64,000 nucleotides of DNA, taken from positions 1 to 64,000 of the forward strand of contig NZ_JAALDL010000015.1 in NCBI RefSeq assembly GCF_011045095.1. Reading direction: 5' to 3'. The notes below the pieces were generated by a model. The model was not told where the DNA came from. It was given only the letters and a program-made list of their open reading frames with translations, and ran no database searches. A program made the translations under genes and the position numbers. Source of the stretch: Grimontia sedimenti (GTDB lineage Bacteria; Pseudomonadota; Gammaproteobacteria; Enterobacterales; Vibrionaceae). Positions within the stretch are counted from its first letter, which is position 1; each line of letters opens with the position of its first letter. Shown one piece after another: positions 61,785 to 64,000 of the stretch.

Positions 61785-62309
61785 TTAGTTTTTCGCTGTG
61801 CCCCGCTTACCTTTTCGTTTGGTCTTTCTTTCGCGAAAAGGCATCGCCATTGGCGCAAACTCTTTCATCGCGCGTCGGTAAACTTCGCGTTTAAACGACA
61901 CCACTTGCCTCACAGGGTACCAATAACTGACCCAACGCCAGCCATCAAATTCCGGTGTCCCCCCGCGCTGCATGTTCACCTTTGACTCGTCACATTCCAG
62001 CTTCAGCAAAAACCACTTTTGCTTCTGACCGATACACACTGGCTTGGAATCCCAGCGTACCAGACGTTTAGGTAATTTATAGCGTAACCAATGACGACTG
62101 GTAGCCAGAATTCTTACGTCTTTCTTCGTGAGCCCTACTTCCTCGTATAACTCACGGTACATGGCCTGTTCAGGTGTTTCACCGTCATCAATACCACCTT
62201 GTGGAAATTGCCAGGAGTGTTGTCCGTATCGACGAGCCCAGAGAACTTGACCGTGGCTGTTACAAATAACTATCCCCACATTGGGACGGTAGCCATCGCC
62301 ATCTATCAC
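61785..62309 (-). CDS. rppH: RNA pyrophosphohydrolase RppH
   Basis: 174 residues. Nudix box [23 protein letters not shown]-type (residues ~38-60; REL..EE shown) and the long conserved [18 protein letters not shown] region. It removes pyrophosphate from the 5' end of mRNA and triggers decay. The C-terminus is Lys/Arg rich. rppH-ptsP order is conserved. Confidence 0.96.
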   Translation of the reverse strand: MIDGDGYRPNVGIVICNSHGQVLWARRYGQHSWQFPQGGIDDGETPEQAMYRELYEEVGLTKKDVRILATSRHWLRYKLPKRLVRWDSKPVCIGQKQKWFLLKLECDESKVNMQRGGTPEFDGWRWVSYWYPVRQVVSFKREVYRRAMKEFAPMAMPFRERKTKRKGKRGTAKN

Positions 62310-62907
62310 TGGACGACCTCAAATATAAATCTCTATTACCAGTGATTTTTTCACACTATGTGCACAGTGGTAAACAAACATTGTGTATGAGACGCATTTT
62401 TTGGGGGCTTCAACCGCCTTTATGGATAAATACCCGGCCACCACTAAGTTATAAACAATCCGGTGAGACTAAGCGCACATTTATTCACGCTTTCTGTGGA
62501 TACATTTGTGCAGAACAGACTTTAAACGGGACAAAAGTGTCTATTTGACCGACATGAAAAGTGTCCACATAAGCGGAGAATTAAAATTATATTTATATAT
62601 ATCAAACATATAATTAAATTCAGTCTCATATTTCCAAGCAAAATCGGAGGATAAAAACAGAACGATCTTAAAGTGGTCAAAGATCCATCAAAGTAAGACT
62701 TACCCACACCGCCAGCTCACTTTCTCATCAGAATGATCCAAAAATCACCTATTTATGTGACCAAAACCACTGTATAAGCATCCATGATCCATTTTTATAC
62801 CTTCGGCACTTCGATCGTTGTGGATAACTCTGTAAGGGTGCAAAAATTAGTGGATCCATTATGGTGAGGCTGATAGCGTTCATTGCAGACAACTAAGACA
62901 CCGAGGC
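62310..62907. other. rppH-mutH intergenic region with GATC cluster
   Basis: 598 nt without a gene. It has an A+T-rich stretch (62578-62640), six GATC sites between 62664 and 62856 plus a seventh at the mutH start, and a perfect DnaA box TGTGGATAA (62819-62827). Four of the GATC sites share GATCCA. Confidence 0.7.
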
Positions 62908-63594
62908 ATGATGATCCCCGCACCCAACTCAGAAGCTGAACTCCTTGAACGCGCCTTTGCTTTGGCGGGCTTTACGCTCGGTGAACTGGCCGAACAACAT
63001 GGACTGGAGTGTCCCGTAGATCTCCGCCGAGAAAAGGGCTGGGTAGGCATGCTGCTTGAGACCTGTCTGGGTGCGACTGCAGGCAGCAAGCCCGAGCAGG
63101 ATTTTCAGGAATTAGGGATCGAACTGAAATCCATCCCTATCAGCCATACAGGAAAACCATTGGAAACCACTTTTGTCTGTGTCGCGCCACTGACTGGTGT
63201 TCAGGGTCTGACCTGGGAAAACAGTCATATCCGCAACAAGCTATCAAAAGTGCTTTGGATCCCGGTTGAAGGTGAAAGGGAAATTCCGGTTTGCGAGCGT
63301 CATGTGGGTATGCCGTTATTATGGGAGCCTTCAGAAGATGAAGAGTCGCAGCTAAAAGCGGATTGGGAAGAATTGATGGAATTTATCGTGCTGGGAAAAG
63401 TGCATGAAATCAGTGCCAGACACGGTGAATTCTTGCAGCTTCGCCCTAAAGCGGCAAACAGCAAAGCCAAAACTGAAGCCTATGGCGCTAAAGGTCAACC
63501 CATCAAAACCTTGCCCCGTGGCTTTTATCTTCGCACTCAGTTCACGGGCAAGATACTCGCCCGCCACTTTATGCTGCCGGAAAGCGAAAGTTAG
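62908..63594 (+). CDS. mutH: DNA mismatch repair endonuclease MutH
   Basis: 228 residues. The nuclease motif [11 protein letters not shown] (catalytic Asp ~70, Glu ~77, Lys ~79) matches the PD-ExK site, with [16 protein letters not shown] and the C-terminal [17 protein letters not shown]. It nicks the unmethylated strand at hemimethylated GATC after MutS/MutL activation. The gene has a GATC in its first codons and a cluster upstream. Start: ATG 62908 or the ATG three nt later. Confidence 0.97.
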   Translation: MMIPAPNSEAELLERAFALAGFTLGELAEQHGLECPVDLRREKGWVGMLLETCLGATAGSKPEQDFQELGIELKSIPISHTGKPLETTFVCVAPLTGVQGLTWENSHIRNKLSKVLWIPVEGEREIPVCERHVGMPLLWEPSEDEESQLKADWEELMEFIVLGKVHEISARHGEFLQLRPKAANSKAKTEAYGAKGQPIKTLPRGFYLRTQFTGKILARHFMLPESES

Positions 63595-63612
63595 CTCTAG
63601 GATCTGTCGACC

Positions 63613-63912
63613 TTAAAGCGTAATTTCCATGTCCTCATTACAGGAAGTATCCGCAGGCCCAAACTCATCATAAGGATCCAGCAGACGTAACGTTGCTTTT
63701 TTCACTCCCACTTTACGAAGCTTCTCTGACACCTGTTCCATGTTGTCAAAATGCATCACTTCATCAGTATTGTCGTCTTTCAATGGCTCCAGCTTGTGCC
63801 TGACTTCCACTTCCACCACATACTGTGCACCACCTGCATGTGCAATCACATAGCAATGGGGAACGTTGTCCGGATGAGCCTGTATCCAGCTCTTCAATTG
63901 CTTTAATTTCAT
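63613..63912 (-). CDS. Uncharacterised small protein (DUF6482-like)
   Basis: 99 residues, no signal peptide or TM segment. Mixed alpha/beta sequence with a CYVIAHAGGAQYVVEVE strand region and an acidic C-terminus; two cysteines. Convergent with mutH, only 18 nt between stops and no hairpin. I recall similar proteins beside mutH in Vibrionaceae annotated as a DUF; the family name is from memory and uncertain. Function unknown. Confidence 0.7.
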   Translation of the reverse strand: MKLKQLKSWIQAHPDNVPHCYVIAHAGGAQYVVEVEVRHKLEPLKDDNTDEVMHFDNMEQVSEKLRKVGVKKATLRLLDPYDEFGPADTSCNEDMEITL

Positions 63913-64000
63913 TTCGTTACCCGCATTGTTAACCGAATGTTAATTCTAGTATAAGGTCTCAGACTAGGGTGTGTGGTTTAAAACTGATAATTCTGATCGC

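Noticed and set aside
62578-62916. Chromosomal replication origin
   Set aside because: There are no flanking dnaA, gidA/mnmG or rctB genes, and only one perfect DnaA box; kept only as an origin-like or regulatory cluster.

Overview
The window reads as a chromosomal segment of a gamma-proteobacterium of the family Vibrionaceae. The evidence is gene content and order: ompU between greA and dacB, hlyU beside rpsT/murJ, nhaR-nhaA-nptA-thyA-lgt-ptsP-rppH-mutH, and rocS embedded among ubiT/ubiU/ubiV. These arrangements match my memory of the Vibrio cholerae large chromosome. Protein divergence and moderate GC would fit a genus such as Grimontia or Enterovibrio, but the sequence alone does not settle the genus.

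Layout. (1) 2-10837, plus strand: a surface-adhesion locus. It holds the C-terminal end of a giant repeat (RTX/BapA/LapA-type) adhesin, its dedicated type I secretion system (LapB-like ABC transporter, LapC/HlyD-like adaptor, TolC-like outer-membrane channel), an OmpA-type lipoprotein, and a LapD-like degenerate GGDEF-EAL c-di-GMP receptor. No LapG protease gene is in the window. (2) 10887-17131: rimI-holD, a YhbS-like acetyltransferase and ubiT on the minus strand, then a frameshifted PAS-GGDEF-EAL gene (rocS-like) and ubiU-ubiV on the plus strand. UbiT/U/V make ubiquinone without oxygen. (3) 17188-33076, minus strand: a translation, RNA and cell-envelope block, in transcription order rlmE-ftsH, folP-glmM, secG, tRNA-Leu, tRNA-fMet, rimP-nusA-infB-rbfA-truB-rpsO-pnp-nlpI. 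(4) 33208-38080: yhbY, greA, ompU, dacB and a frameshifted MgtE-type Mg transporter with a small upstream ORF. (5) 38314-44025, minus strand: carAB and dapB. (6) 44196-51698, minus strand: ispH, fkpB, lspA, ileS, ribF and murJ; then rpsT (plus), followed by hlyU, nhaR, a small secreted protein and nhaA on the minus strand. (7) 55534-63912: nptA (plus, with a Pho-box-like promoter), thyA, lgt, a TSUP exporter, ptsP and rppH (minus), mutH (plus) and a small uncharacterised gene.

Three genes (infB, the rocS-like gene, the mgtE-like gene) are each interrupted by what looks like one missing base. infB is essential, so sequence or assembly error is the first explanation to test for all three.

Most of the window is conserved housekeeping DNA. 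The less ordinary parts are the adhesin/T1SS/LapD locus without lapG, the sharp base-composition break inside the adhesin, the cluster of GATC sites plus a DnaA box upstream of mutH, the Pho-box promoter of nptA, the pnp leader hairpin, and the unexplained structured region and small ORF between carB and mgtE.
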